DNA of 64,000 nt from JAHWKI01 sp035513575 (lineage in GTDB: Bacteria; Gemmatimonadota; Gemmatimonadetes; Longimicrobiales; RSA9): NCBI GenBank assembly GCA_035513575.1, contig DATKBW010000023.1, forward strand, positions 1 to 64,000. Reading direction: 5' to 3'. Each line of letters opens with the position of its first letter. Positions within the stretch are counted from its first letter, which is position 1. A model generated the notes under the pieces. It was given only the letters and a program-made list of their open reading frames with translations, had not been told where the DNA came from and searched no databases. Below are positions 15,530 through 23,784 of the stretch, in pieces. Made by a program: the position numbers and the translations under genes.

Positions 15530-17212
15530 ATGGCGAAACGAACGGAAGCCGGGCTCCCGGTCCTGCGCATGCGGCCGGTTCCGAAAGGCCGCACGCTCGC
15601 TCCCGACGCGCTGCGCGAAGTCCGCGAGCTCCTGGGCGAGGCGCCGCGCCGCCGGGACCTGCTGATCGAGCACCTGCACCGGATCCAGGACGCCCGCGGC
15701 CACCTGTCGGACGACCACCTGCTGGCGCTGGCCCGGGAGATGGGGCTCACCGCCGCGGAGGTCTACGAGGTCGCAACGTTCTATCATCATTTCGATGTCG
15801 TCAAGGACGGCGCCGCTCCCCCCGCCGCGCTGACGATCCGGGTCTGCGACTCCATTGCGTGCGAGATGGCGGGGTCGCGGGCTGTGCTGGAGTCGCTCCG
15901 CGAGCGGCTCGGCGACCGGGTTCGCGTCCTGGCCGCGCCGTGCATCGGGCGGTGCGACAGCGCCCCCGCCGCGTTCGTCGGCTGGCGCGCGGTGGACCGG
16001 GCCACGGTGGAGCAGGTGGAGGGGGTGGTGCTGGAGGGGCGGACCGGCCCGGAGCTCCCCGATTACCGGGACGGGGCGGCGTACCGGCAGGCGGGCGGGT
16101 ACGCCATGCTGGAGGAGTGCCTGGACGGCCGCCGTGGTGTGGAGCAGGTGATGGGGGCGGTGGACGCCTCGGGGCTCAAGGGTCTCGGAGGGGCCGGGTT
16201 CCCCGCCTCGAGGAAATGGGGGTTCGTCCGGAAGGAGCCGAAGCCGCGGCTCATGGTCGTGAACGCGGATGAGGGTGAGCCGGGCACGTTCAAGGACCGG
16301 TTCCTCCTGGAGACCGATCCCCACGCCGTGCTCGAGGGGATGCTGATCGCGGCCTGGGCGGTCGAGGCGTCGGCGGTCTACTTCTATCTCCGGGACGAGT
16401 ACCCCGCCTGCCGGGCGATCCTGGAGCGGGAGCTGGAGTCGCTCCGCTCGGATCCCCCCGGTCCGCTCCCGGAGATCCACCTGCGGCGCGGGGCCGGCGC
16501 CTACATCTGCGGCGAGGAGAGCGCGCTGATCGAGTCGCTGGAGGGGAAGCGGGGGGAGCCCCGGCTCCGCCCGCCCTTCCCTGCCCAGCGGGGCGTGTTC
16601 GGCCGCCCCACGCTGGTCCACAACGTGGAAACCCTGTACTGGCTCCCGGAGATCCTGCGACGGGGGGGCGAGTGGTTCGCCGGCACCGGCCGGGAGGGGC
16701 ACCCGGGGCAGCGCTACTTCTCCGTCAGCGGTCGCGTCGCGCGGCCCGGCGTGTACCTGGCCCCCAACGGGGTGACCGTGCGGGAGCTGATCGAGCGGGC
16801 GGGCGGGATGCCGGAGGGACACGCCTTCTACGCCTACCTGCCGGGTGGCGCGTCGGGCGGGATCCTCCCGGCGTCGCTGGGCGACCTGCCCCTCGACTTC
16901 GGCGGTGCCCTCGGTGAGTACGGCTGCTTCGTCGGCTCGGGCGCCATCGTGGTCCTTTCGGACCGGGACCGGGCGCGGGACGCGGCGCTGAACCTGATGC
17001 GGTTCTTCGCCCACGAGTCGTGCGGCAAGTGCACCCCCTGCCGGGTGGGCACGGCGAAGGCGGTGGAGCTGATGCGGGACGGCTGGGACCGGGCGCTGCT
17101 GGCCGAGCTCGGGGCGGCCATGGCGGACGCGTCCATCTGCGGCCTCGGCCAGGCGGCGCCGAATCCGCTACGGACCGTGATGGAGCACTTCCCGGAGGAG
17201 CTCGATGGCTGA
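15530..17212 (+). CDS. NAD-dependent formate dehydrogenase, fused gamma-beta (NuoE-NuoF-like) subunit
   Basis: This 560-residue protein fuses two diaphorase subunits. Residues about 1-165 are NuoE/FdsG-like thioredoxin-fold with a [2Fe-2S] site (CDSIAC near 106-111 and CIGRC near 147-151). The remainder is NuoF/FdsB-like: GLGGAGFPASRKW and NADEGEPGTFKDR form the FMN/NADH site, GAGAYICGEESALIESLEG follows, and SCGKCTPCR holds [4Fe-4S] ligands. It would pass electrons from formate to NAD. In the soluble FdsGBA enzymes these are separate genes. The next gene (alpha subunit) overlaps its end by 8 bp. Confidence 0.88.
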   Translation: MAKRTEAGLPVLRMRPVPKGRTLAPDALREVRELLGEAPRRRDLLIEHLHRIQDARGHLSDDHLLALAREMGLTAAEVYEVATFYHHFDVVKDGAAPPAALTIRVCDSIACEMAGSRAVLESLRERLGDRVRVLAAPCIGRCDSAPAAFVGWRAVDRATVEQVEGVVLEGRTGPELPDYRDGAAYRQAGGYAMLEECLDGRRGVEQVMGAVDASGLKGLGGAGFPASRKWGFVRKEPKPRLMVVNADEGEPGTFKDRFLLETDPHAVLEGMLIAAWAVEASAVYFYLRDEYPACRAILERELESLRSDPPGPLPEIHLRRGAGAYICGEESALIESLEGKRGEPRLRPPFPAQRGVFGRPTLVHNVETLYWLPEILRRGGEWFAGTGREGHPGQRYFSVSGRVARPGVYLAPNGVTVRELIERAGGMPEGHAFYAYLPGGASGGILPASLGDLPLDFGGALGEYGCFVGSGAIVVLSDRDRARDAALNLMRFFAHESCGKCTPCRVGTAKAVELMRDGWDRALLAELGAAMADASICGLGQAAPNPLRTVMEHFPEELDG

Positions 17213-20186
17213 CGCGCGGGAGGCGGCCGTGAGCACGAACGGCGGGGCGGCGGGGTCGGGCATCGCCTTCACCCTGGACGGGCGCCAGGTCGCGGCCGTC
17301 CCAGGGGAGACCATCCTCCAGGCCGCCAGGCGCGCGGGGGTCCGCGTCCCGCACCTGTGCTATACCGACGGGATGCGCGTGGACGGGAACTGCCGGGCGT
17401 GTGTCGTGGAGATCGAGGGGGAGCGCGTGCTCGCCCCGTCGTGCCACCGCACCCCCGCGCCCGGGATGGTAGTCCGGACCGCGAGCGAGCGGGCGCGGCG
17501 GTCGCAGAGGATGGTGCTCGAGCTCCTGCTCGCGGACATGCCGGACGAGCGCTACCGCGACGACTCGGAGCTGCACCTCTGGGCCGAGGAGATGGGGGTG
17601 CGGGCCGGGCGCTTCCCACGCCGGGACCAGCCCGCGCCGGACGCGTCGCACCCGGCCATGCTGGTGCGGCTGGACGCGTGTATCCAGTGCACGCGCTGCG
17701 TCCGGGCGTGCCGGGAGGTGCAGGTCAACGACGTGATCGGCTACGCCGGTCGGGCCCACGGCGCGAAGATCGTGTTCGACCTCGACGACCCCATGGGGGA
17801 GAGCACGTGCGTGGCGTGCGGGGAGTGCGTGCAGGCGTGTCCGACCGGCGCCCTCATGCCGAAGAGCATCGAGCGGCCGGCCGCCGTGATGTTCGCCGCC
17901 GGCGTCGGACGGGCCACGGACGGCGCGCCGGGCGCGGTGGTGGCGCGGCTCGCGGACGCGGCCGGCAACGGGGCGTCCGGTGACGGCGGACCGTTCCACG
18001 GGCAGAAGCCGTCCCAGTACCTGCCGCTGGTGGCGGACCGGGTGGAGGACGGGCGCGGGACGAGGTCGGTCCCGTCGCTGTGCCCGTACTGCGGCGTCGG
18101 GTGCCAGATGACGTACCACGCGGAAGGGGAGCGGATCACGCACACGACGGGGCGCCCCGGCCCGGCCAACGAGGGACGGCTGTGCGTGAAGGGGCGCTTC
18201 GGGTTCGACTACGTCCACAACCGGCAGCGGCTGACGGTGCCGCTGATCCGGCGTGCGGGCGTGCCGAAGGACCCGCACGACCTGGTGGATCCCCGCAACC
18301 CGCTGGAAGCCTTCCGGGAGGCGACATGGGAGGAGGCGCTGGACGTTGCGGCCGCCGGGCTGCGTCGTCTCCGTGATGAGCACGGGGGCGGCTCCCTGGC
18401 GGGGTTCGGCTCGGCGAAGGGGAGCAACGAGGAGGCCTACCTCTTCCAGAAGCTGGTCCGAGCCGGGTTCGGGACCAACAACGTGGACCATTGCACGCGG
18501 CTCTGCCACGCGTCCTCCGTGGCCGCGCTCCTGGAGATGATCGGGTCCGGGGCGGTGTCGAACCCGTTCGCGGACGTCCGTCATGCCGATGTCTTCATCA
18601 TCATCGGCGCGAACCCGACGGTGAACCACCCCGTGGCGGCGACATTCATGAAGAACGCCATCGAGCGCGGATCCCGCCTCATCCTGGTGGACCCGCGGGA
18701 GACGGAGCTGTCCCGCCTGGCCACGCACTCGCTCCAGTTCACCCCGGGCTCGGACGTGGCGCTGCTCAACGCCATGCTCCACACGATCGTGACGGAAGAC
18801 CTGGTCGACGAGACGTTCATCGACACGCGCACCGACGGCTGGGAGGCGTTCCGGCGCGGGATCCGGGCGTACTCACCGGAAGCGATGGAGCCGATCTGCG
18901 GGCTCCCGGCGGCGGAGATCCGGGCGGCCGCGCGGCTGTACGCCACCGCCGACGCCGCCATGATCTTCTGGGGGATGGGCATCTCCCAGCACACGCACGG
19001 GACGGACAACGCCCGGTGCCTGATCAATCTGGCGCTGGTGACGGGGCAGATCGGACGACGCGGGGCGGGGCTGCACCCGCTGAGGGGGCAGAACAACGTC
19101 CAGGGTGCGTCGGACATGGGGCTGATCCCCATGGTCTACCCCGACTACCAGGGCGTGGGAGAGCCGGCGGTCCGGGCGCGCTTCGAGGCGTTCTGGGGCA
19201 CGGCGCTCGACCCGCACCCCGGCCTCACCGTGGTGGAGATCATGAACGCGGCGCTCCGACGGGAGATCCGGGGGATGTACATCATGGGGGAGAACCCCGC
19301 CATGTCCGACCCGGACCTGGAGCACGTGCGCGAGGCCCTCGCCACCATGGAGTGGCTCGTGGTCCAGGAGATCTTCCTCACCGAGACGGCGTCGTTCGCG
19401 GACGTGATCCTGCCGGCGTCGGCGTTCCCGGAGAAGACGGGGACGTTCACGAACACGGACCGGCGGGTCCAGCTGGGGCGGCAGGTGCTGGAGCCCCCGG
19501 GCCAGGCGCGGCAGGACCTCTGGATCATCCAGGAGATCGCCCGCCGGATCGGGCTGGACTGGTCCTACGCGGGCCCGGCGGAGGTCTTCGAGGAGATCCG
19601 GCAGTGCACGCCGAGCATGGGCGGGATTACGTGGGAGCGGCTGGAGCGGGAGCACGCGGTGACCTACCCGTGCCGCCAGGTGGGGGACCCGGGCCAGGAG
19701 GTCCTGTTCGAGGACCGCTTCCCGACGCAGAACGGGCTGGGTCACCTGAAGCCGGTGGACTACACGACCGCCGCCGAGCCGCCGGACGAGGACTACCCCA
19801 CCGTCCTCATCACGGGCCGGCTCCTGGAGCACTGGCACACCGGGGCGATGACCCGCCGGGCCGAGGTGCTGGACGCCATCGAGCCCGTCCCCATGGCATC
19901 GCTGAACCCCGCCACGCTCCAGGAGCTCCGCATCGAGCCGGGCGACCCGGTCACCCTGGAGACCCGCCGTGGCCGCGTGGTGGCCCTCGCCCGCGTGGAT
20001 CCGGGGATCCCCGCCGGGACCGTGTTCCTCCCGTTCTGCTACGCGGAGGCGCCCGCCAACCTGATGACGAACCCGCAGCTCGACCCCGACGGCAAGATCC
20101 CCGAGTTCAAGTACTGCGCCGTGCGCGTGACCGCCGGCGGGCAGCTCGATCACGCGGGGTACGCGGCGACGGGCTCGGGGGAATAG
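17205..20186 (+). CDS. Formate dehydrogenase alpha subunit, molybdopterin-binding (FdsA-like)
   Basis: This 993-residue catalytic subunit carries, in order, an N-terminal [2Fe-2S] domain (LCYTDGMRVDGNCRACVVE), a two-cluster ferredoxin segment (CIQCTRCVRAC and CVACGECVQACPTGAL), the proximal [4Fe-4S] motif CPYCGVGC, and the bis-MGD oxidoreductase domain. The residue that ligates Mo is Cys in DHCTRLCHASS, so no selenocysteine is used. The HxxxCxxCxxxxxC cluster often found after the [2Fe-2S] domain in NuoG-like proteins is missing; SELHLWAEEMG sits there instead. The enzyme oxidises formate to CO2. No fdhD-like sulfurtransferase gene is in this window. Confidence 0.92.
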   Translation: MADAREAAVSTNGGAAGSGIAFTLDGRQVAAVPGETILQAARRAGVRVPHLCYTDGMRVDGNCRACVVEIEGERVLAPSCHRTPAPGMVVRTASERARRSQRMVLELLLADMPDERYRDDSELHLWAEEMGVRAGRFPRRDQPAPDASHPAMLVRLDACIQCTRCVRACREVQVNDVIGYAGRAHGAKIVFDLDDPMGESTCVACGECVQACPTGALMPKSIERPAAVMFAAGVGRATDGAPGAVVARLADAAGNGASGDGGPFHGQKPSQYLPLVADRVEDGRGTRSVPSLCPYCGVGCQMTYHAEGERITHTTGRPGPANEGRLCVKGRFGFDYVHNRQRLTVPLIRRAGVPKDPHDLVDPRNPLEAFREATWEEALDVAAAGLRRLRDEHGGGSLAGFGSAKGSNEEAYLFQKLVRAGFGTNNVDHCTRLCHASSVAALLEMIGSGAVSNPFADVRHADVFIIIGANPTVNHPVAATFMKNAIERGSRLILVDPRETELSRLATHSLQFTPGSDVALLNAMLHTIVTEDLVDETFIDTRTDGWEAFRRGIRAYSPEAMEPICGLPAAEIRAAARLYATADAAMIFWGMGISQHTHGTDNARCLINLALVTGQIGRRGAGLHPLRGQNNVQGASDMGLIPMVYPDYQGVGEPAVRARFEAFWGTALDPHPGLTVVEIMNAALRREIRGMYIMGENPAMSDPDLEHVREALATMEWLVVQEIFLTETASFADVILPASAFPEKTGTFTNTDRRVQLGRQVLEPPGQARQDLWIIQEIARRIGLDWSYAGPAEVFEEIRQCTPSMGGITWERLEREHAVTYPCRQVGDPGQEVLFEDRFPTQNGLGHLKPVDYTTAAEPPDEDYPTVLITGRLLEHWHTGAMTRRAEVLDAIEPVPMASLNPATLQELRIEPGDPVTLETRRGRVVALARVDPGIPAGTVFLPFCYAEAPANLMTNPQLDPDGKIPEFKYCAVRVTAGGQLDHAGYAATGSGE

Positions 20187-20229
20187 GGGCGCGGGTCAGG
20201 CCGTCACGCGAAGAACGCGAAGGTCGCCC

Positions 20230-20907
20230 CTACGGCCCTCCTGTCCCCAGGACCCCTTCCAGCCAGCGGCTCGCGTCCCGCAGCTCGTCGGGGCTGATGC
20301 CGTGGCCCATGGCGTAGTCCCGTGCCTCCAGGTCCAGCGCCGCGGCGCGGAGCCGCTCCCGGCCCCGCACGGCCAGGGTGAACGGGATCGCGGGGTCCGC
20401 GGTGCCGTGGCCCCAGAAGACCGGGGTGGCGGCACCGTCGCTCTCCAGGGGGATGTCCGGGTGATCGGGCACGAACCCGCTGAAATTGATGACGCCGGCC
20501 ACGTCGCCGCGGCGCCGGAGCGCGTAGCCGAGGCTCATGGTCCCCCCCTGCGAGAAGCCGCCGAGGAACACCGGTCCCGGCTCGGCGCCGACGATGTCCG
20601 CCATCCCGTGGACCAGCGCCTCGAGCTCGTGCTGCGAGCGACGGAAGCTCTTCGTCTCCGGGCGGTCGTCGCCGTCGTGGAGATACCAGGCCCACCCCGG
20701 CCCGTAGCCCCAGCGCGCGGCCTCGAACGGGGCGCGGGCCAGCACCACCGTGACCGCCGCGGGGAAAAAGCGGCGCAGCGGCGCCAGGTCCGACGGGTCG
20801 GCCCCGCGCCCGTGCATGAGGACCAGGACGGGCGCCGGCGACGCCCCCGCGCCGCCTCCCGGCCCGGCGGGCCCGCCATCCCCGTGAAGGACATCGGTTT
20901 CCAGCAT
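20230..20907 (-). CDS. Phospholipase/carboxylesterase family alpha/beta hydrolase
   Basis: The 225-residue serine hydrolase has the oxyanion loop LVLMHGRGADPSDL, the nucleophile elbow GGFSQGG, the Asp in WGHGTADPAIPF and the His in YAMGHGIS, a complete catalytic triad in family order. Enzymes of this group (dienelactone-hydrolase/YpfH/acyl-protein thioesterase-like) cleave short-chain esters or thioesters. It lacks a signal peptide. It lies downstream of the protease gene on the same strand, separated by a hairpin, so it is probably a separate transcription unit. Confidence 0.85.
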   Translation of the reverse strand: MLETDVLHGDGGPAGPGGGAGASPAPVLVLMHGRGADPSDLAPLRRFFPAAVTVVLARAPFEAARWGYGPGWAWYLHDGDDRPETKSFRRSQHELEALVHGMADIVGAEPGPVFLGGFSQGGTMSLGYALRRRGDVAGVINFSGFVPDHPDIPLESDGAATPVFWGHGTADPAIPFTLAVRGRERLRAAALDLEARDYAMGHGISPDELRDASRWLEGVLGTGGP

Positions 20908-20947
20908 GTTCTCCTCCTGTCAGCCCATCCCCGGCCCCGGATGCGAC

Positions 20948-20981
20948 GCGGCCCGGCTGGCGCGATCGCCGGCCGGGCCGC
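20948..20981 (-). terminator. Strong GC hairpin after the C-terminal processing protease gene
   Basis: A 10-bp stem (GCGGCCCGGC/GCCGGGCCGC) continues through one G-U pair into a 4-bp stem capped by CGAT. There is no T tract on either strand, so it is a terminator-like or mRNA-stabilising hairpin rather than a clear intrinsic terminator. Confidence 0.4.
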
Positions 20982-21005
20982 GGGGTCCGCAGGTGGGGCT
21001 CCGGG

Positions 21006-22589
21006 TCAGCCGCTGGCACCCTTCACGCGCTCGACGTAGCCGAAGAGGCCGCGCTGCTGCGACCCGCCGTTCCTGATGACCTCCACCGCCTTCATGAGCT
21101 GCGTGTCGTCCTTCGCGTCCCGCATCTTGGCGTAGGCATCGCCGAAGGCGAGCCGGCCCACCAGGTCGCGCAGGTAGCGGTCGATATAGCCGGCGCCCCC
21201 GTCCCACGTCGCCCGCTCGATCCCGACATCCGCGGCCACGAGCCGGCGGTACAGCTCGTCGCGCCAGGCCTGCGTCACCTGGAAGTCGCGGCCCACGCGT
21301 CCCTTGAGCTCGAACGCGTAGTCGAACGTGGTCACCGAGAACGCCGGGGAGCGGGGTCGGATGGCGGCGATCAGCTTCTGATCGCCCGCCCGGAGCGTGT
21401 CCACGTCGATCTCGAGGTCGGGCGTGATCCCGCCGCCGCCGTAGACCAACCGCCCCCCATCGGAGTGGTACGTCGGCCGCTCGGCCCGGTCCACGGAGAA
21501 GTGGGTGGAGTCATCCACCTCCAACAGGCGGCCGTCCACCAGCTTCCGGTCCCGGTGGATGCTGCGCCCGCTCGGCGTGAACCACTTGCCCGTGGTCATC
21601 TTGAGGACGTACCCGCCATCCACGCGGTACGCGGTCTGGACGAGCCCCTTGCCGAACGACGTGGTCCCCAGGACCACGGCGCGGTCGTGGTCCTGCAGCG
21701 CGCCGGCGACGATCTCCGAGGCCGACGCCGACCCGGCGTCGATGAGCACCACGAGGGGGAGGTCCGGCGCGAGCGGCGGGGCGGTGTTGCGGTACCATGT
21801 GTCGTCGGACCCGCGCTCCGACTGGAGGGCGATGTCCGCCCCGCGGGGGAGGAACAGGCCGGCGATGCGCACCGCGTGGTCCACGATCCCCCCGCCGTTG
21901 CCGCGGAGGTCCAGGACCAGTCCCGTCGCGCCCTCCTTCACCAGCCGGCCCACGGCCGACGACACCTCGTCCGCGGCCGTCTCGTTGAACTGGAGGAGTG
22001 GGATGTAGCCGACGCCGTCCTCCACCACGGTGGCGTAGGGCACGGCCGGGATCCGTACGACGGCCCGGGTGATCCGGGCGATGATCGGCCCGGGCACGCC
22101 CACGCGGCCGAAGCGGACCTCGACCTGCGAGCCCGCCTCCCCCTTCAGCGCGTTGGCGATCCGCTCCAGCGGCCACCCGGCGACCGGGTCGGCATCCACC
22201 GCGAGGATCCGGTCCCCCACCAGCACGCCGATCCGCTCCGCGGGCGTGTTGGGGAAGACCCGCCGGACCACCGCGGCGCCCTGCTGCGCCTCGATGAGCA
22301 TGCCGACGCCCGCGTAATGGCCCTCGTACGCGACGGTGAACTCCTCCAGCTGCTCGGGGCTGAACAGCGTGGCGTAGGGGTCTTCCAGCCGCTCCACGAG
22401 GCCCTGGGCCGCGCGCTCGTAGACCTCCGACACGTCCAGCGTGTCGACGTAGCGGGTCGAGACCAGCGTGAGGACATCGCGGAAGAGCTCCGCGCCCGAC
22501 CGGTCGTCCGCGGCCGGCAGGATGAACCCGCCCAGCACGAAGGTTCCGACGAGCGCGCCGATGAATCCGGCTCTGCGCAGCGACTGCAT
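21006..22589 (-). CDS. C-terminal processing peptidase, S41 family (Ctp)
   Basis: The 527-residue protease has an N-terminal signal/anchor helix (AGFIGALVGTFVLGGFILP), a PDZ domain around 90-180 (GVGMLIEAQQGAAVVRRVFPNTPAERIGV) and the S41 catalytic core. The nucleophile is the serine in DAGSASASEIVAGAL, and the general-base lysine lies in LGTTSFGKGLVQ. It should act in the periplasm, trimming C-termini of envelope proteins. About 150 residues extend past the core. The start at MQSLRRAGF fits the signal peptide. Confidence 0.92.
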   Translation of the reverse strand: MQSLRRAGFIGALVGTFVLGGFILPAADDRSGAELFRDVLTLVSTRYVDTLDVSEVYERAAQGLVERLEDPYATLFSPEQLEEFTVAYEGHYAGVGMLIEAQQGAAVVRRVFPNTPAERIGVLVGDRILAVDADPVAGWPLERIANALKGEAGSQVEVRFGRVGVPGPIIARITRAVVRIPAVPYATVVEDGVGYIPLLQFNETAADEVSSAVGRLVKEGATGLVLDLRGNGGGIVDHAVRIAGLFLPRGADIALQSERGSDDTWYRNTAPPLAPDLPLVVLIDAGSASASEIVAGALQDHDRAVVLGTTSFGKGLVQTAYRVDGGYVLKMTTGKWFTPSGRSIHRDRKLVDGRLLEVDDSTHFSVDRAERPTYHSDGGRLVYGGGGITPDLEIDVDTLRAGDQKLIAAIRPRSPAFSVTTFDYAFELKGRVGRDFQVTQAWRDELYRRLVAADVGIERATWDGGAGYIDRYLRDLVGRLAFGDAYAKMRDAKDDTQLMKAVEVIRNGGSQQRGLFGYVERVKGASG

Positions 22590-22737
22590 GGGGCTCCTGA
22601 TCTGGATGGCACCGGGGACGTACGCCCGGTCTTCTACTCTCCGGCCGCGCCGGCGTTCCCGCCCGTGGCCGTTACGGGTCCTGCCTCGAAGCTATACAAA
22701 CATTGGGACGCGGACAGGGGGTCACGGCGTTGCCCCC

Positions 22738-23784
22738 TCAATCCATGGTGGCGATCTCGATGTTCCGGATGTGGTCGCCGTAATGGCGCTTGTAGAACAC
22801 CTTCCGCTCCACGCGCTCGATGACCGCGCCCCCGAAGTCCACGCCCTGGAGCTTGCCCGCGATGTTGAGCCCGCCCGCGGAGATGGTGTTGATCTCCACC
22901 AGCTTGTCGCCAACGATGTCGAGCCCGGCGAAGAAGATGCCATCCTTGACCAGCTTGGGTCCGACGACGGATGCGAGGCGCAGCATGTCCTCATCCACCT
23001 CGGGCGGCGCCGGCGTGCCCCCGGCGCTCATGTTCGACCGGAAGTCCTCCGACCCGGCGACGCGGCGGACGGCCGCGTATTTCCCTTCCACCGCCAGCGG
23101 CTTCCCGTTGACCAGGAAGAGGCGTGTGTCGCCTTCCGCGGCCCGGGGGAGGAACTGCTGGGCGATGATGTAGCCGCCCCGGGCGAGGCTCTCCACGATC
23201 TGCCGCAGGTTCCCCGCGTCCTCCCCCACCAGGAACACGTCCGTTCCGCCATACCCCATGAGGGGCTTCAGCACGATGGTGCGGCCGTGGGCCGCGTGGA
23301 AGTCACGGATACGCTCATAGCTCCGGGTGATGATGCACGCCGGTCGGACGGCCTCCGGGAACTGCTGGAAGTACATCTTGCTGATCGCCCACGAGAGGCT
23401 GTACGGGTGGTTCAACACCACCACCCCGTGCTCGAGCGCCAACTGGCCGAACAGGATCCCCGCGTTCTGCGCCCACGCCCGGTCCCCCACCTCCTCGGCC
23501 GGGTTGTAGCGCAGCCAGATCACGTCCAGGTCCGCCGTGCTCGCCGGCTCGCGCGTCGCCCCCGCCCCCTGCACCGCATCGAGGAACTCCTGGTTCGTTT
23601 CCACCTCCGCCCCCGGCCCGCGCCGCGCCAGCCCGCCGACGTGTCCGGTCTCCTGGTACTCGAGCTCGTGAACCCCCAGCACGAGGACCTCGTGACCGCG
23701 GCGGGAAGCGGCGGTGGCGAGCACCGTCGTCGCCGCCCGGTCCAACTCCGTTTCCACGTCGTTCACCACGAACAGGATCCTCAT
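22738..23784 (-). CDS. ATP-grasp ligase, glutathione synthetase-like
   Basis: The 348-residue protein starts MRILFVVNDVETELDRAATT and has the GshB-type ATP-grasp core: TIVLKPLMGYGGTDVF near 190, the R..F region GDTRLFLVNGKPLAVEGKYAAV, and the metal-binding LVEINTISAGGLN near 310. Such enzymes form amide bonds via acyl-phosphates. Glutathione synthesis itself is doubtful, because no gamma-glutamylcysteine ligase is nearby and it is translationally coupled to a DUF1704 metallopeptidase gene. Families in this neighbourhood are predicted to make or process small peptides or modify proteins. The start is the ATG at 23784, overlapping the upstream stop. Confidence 0.82.
   Translation of the reverse strand: MRILFVVNDVETELDRAATTVLATAASRRGHEVLVLGVHELEYQETGHVGGLARRGPGAEVETNQEFLDAVQGAGATREPASTADLDVIWLRYNPAEEVGDRAWAQNAGILFGQLALEHGVVVLNHPYSLSWAISKMYFQQFPEAVRPACIITRSYERIRDFHAAHGRTIVLKPLMGYGGTDVFLVGEDAGNLRQIVESLARGGYIIAQQFLPRAAEGDTRLFLVNGKPLAVEGKYAAVRRVAGSEDFRSNMSAGGTPAPPEVDEDMLRLASVVGPKLVKDGIFFAGLDIVGDKLVEINTISAGGLNIAGKLQGVDFGGAVIERVERKVFYKRHYGDHIRNIEIATMD

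Noticed and set aside
17205..20186. Selenocysteine in formate dehydrogenase
   Set aside because: The Mo-ligand position reads Cys (LCHASS) and the gene has no internal TGA.
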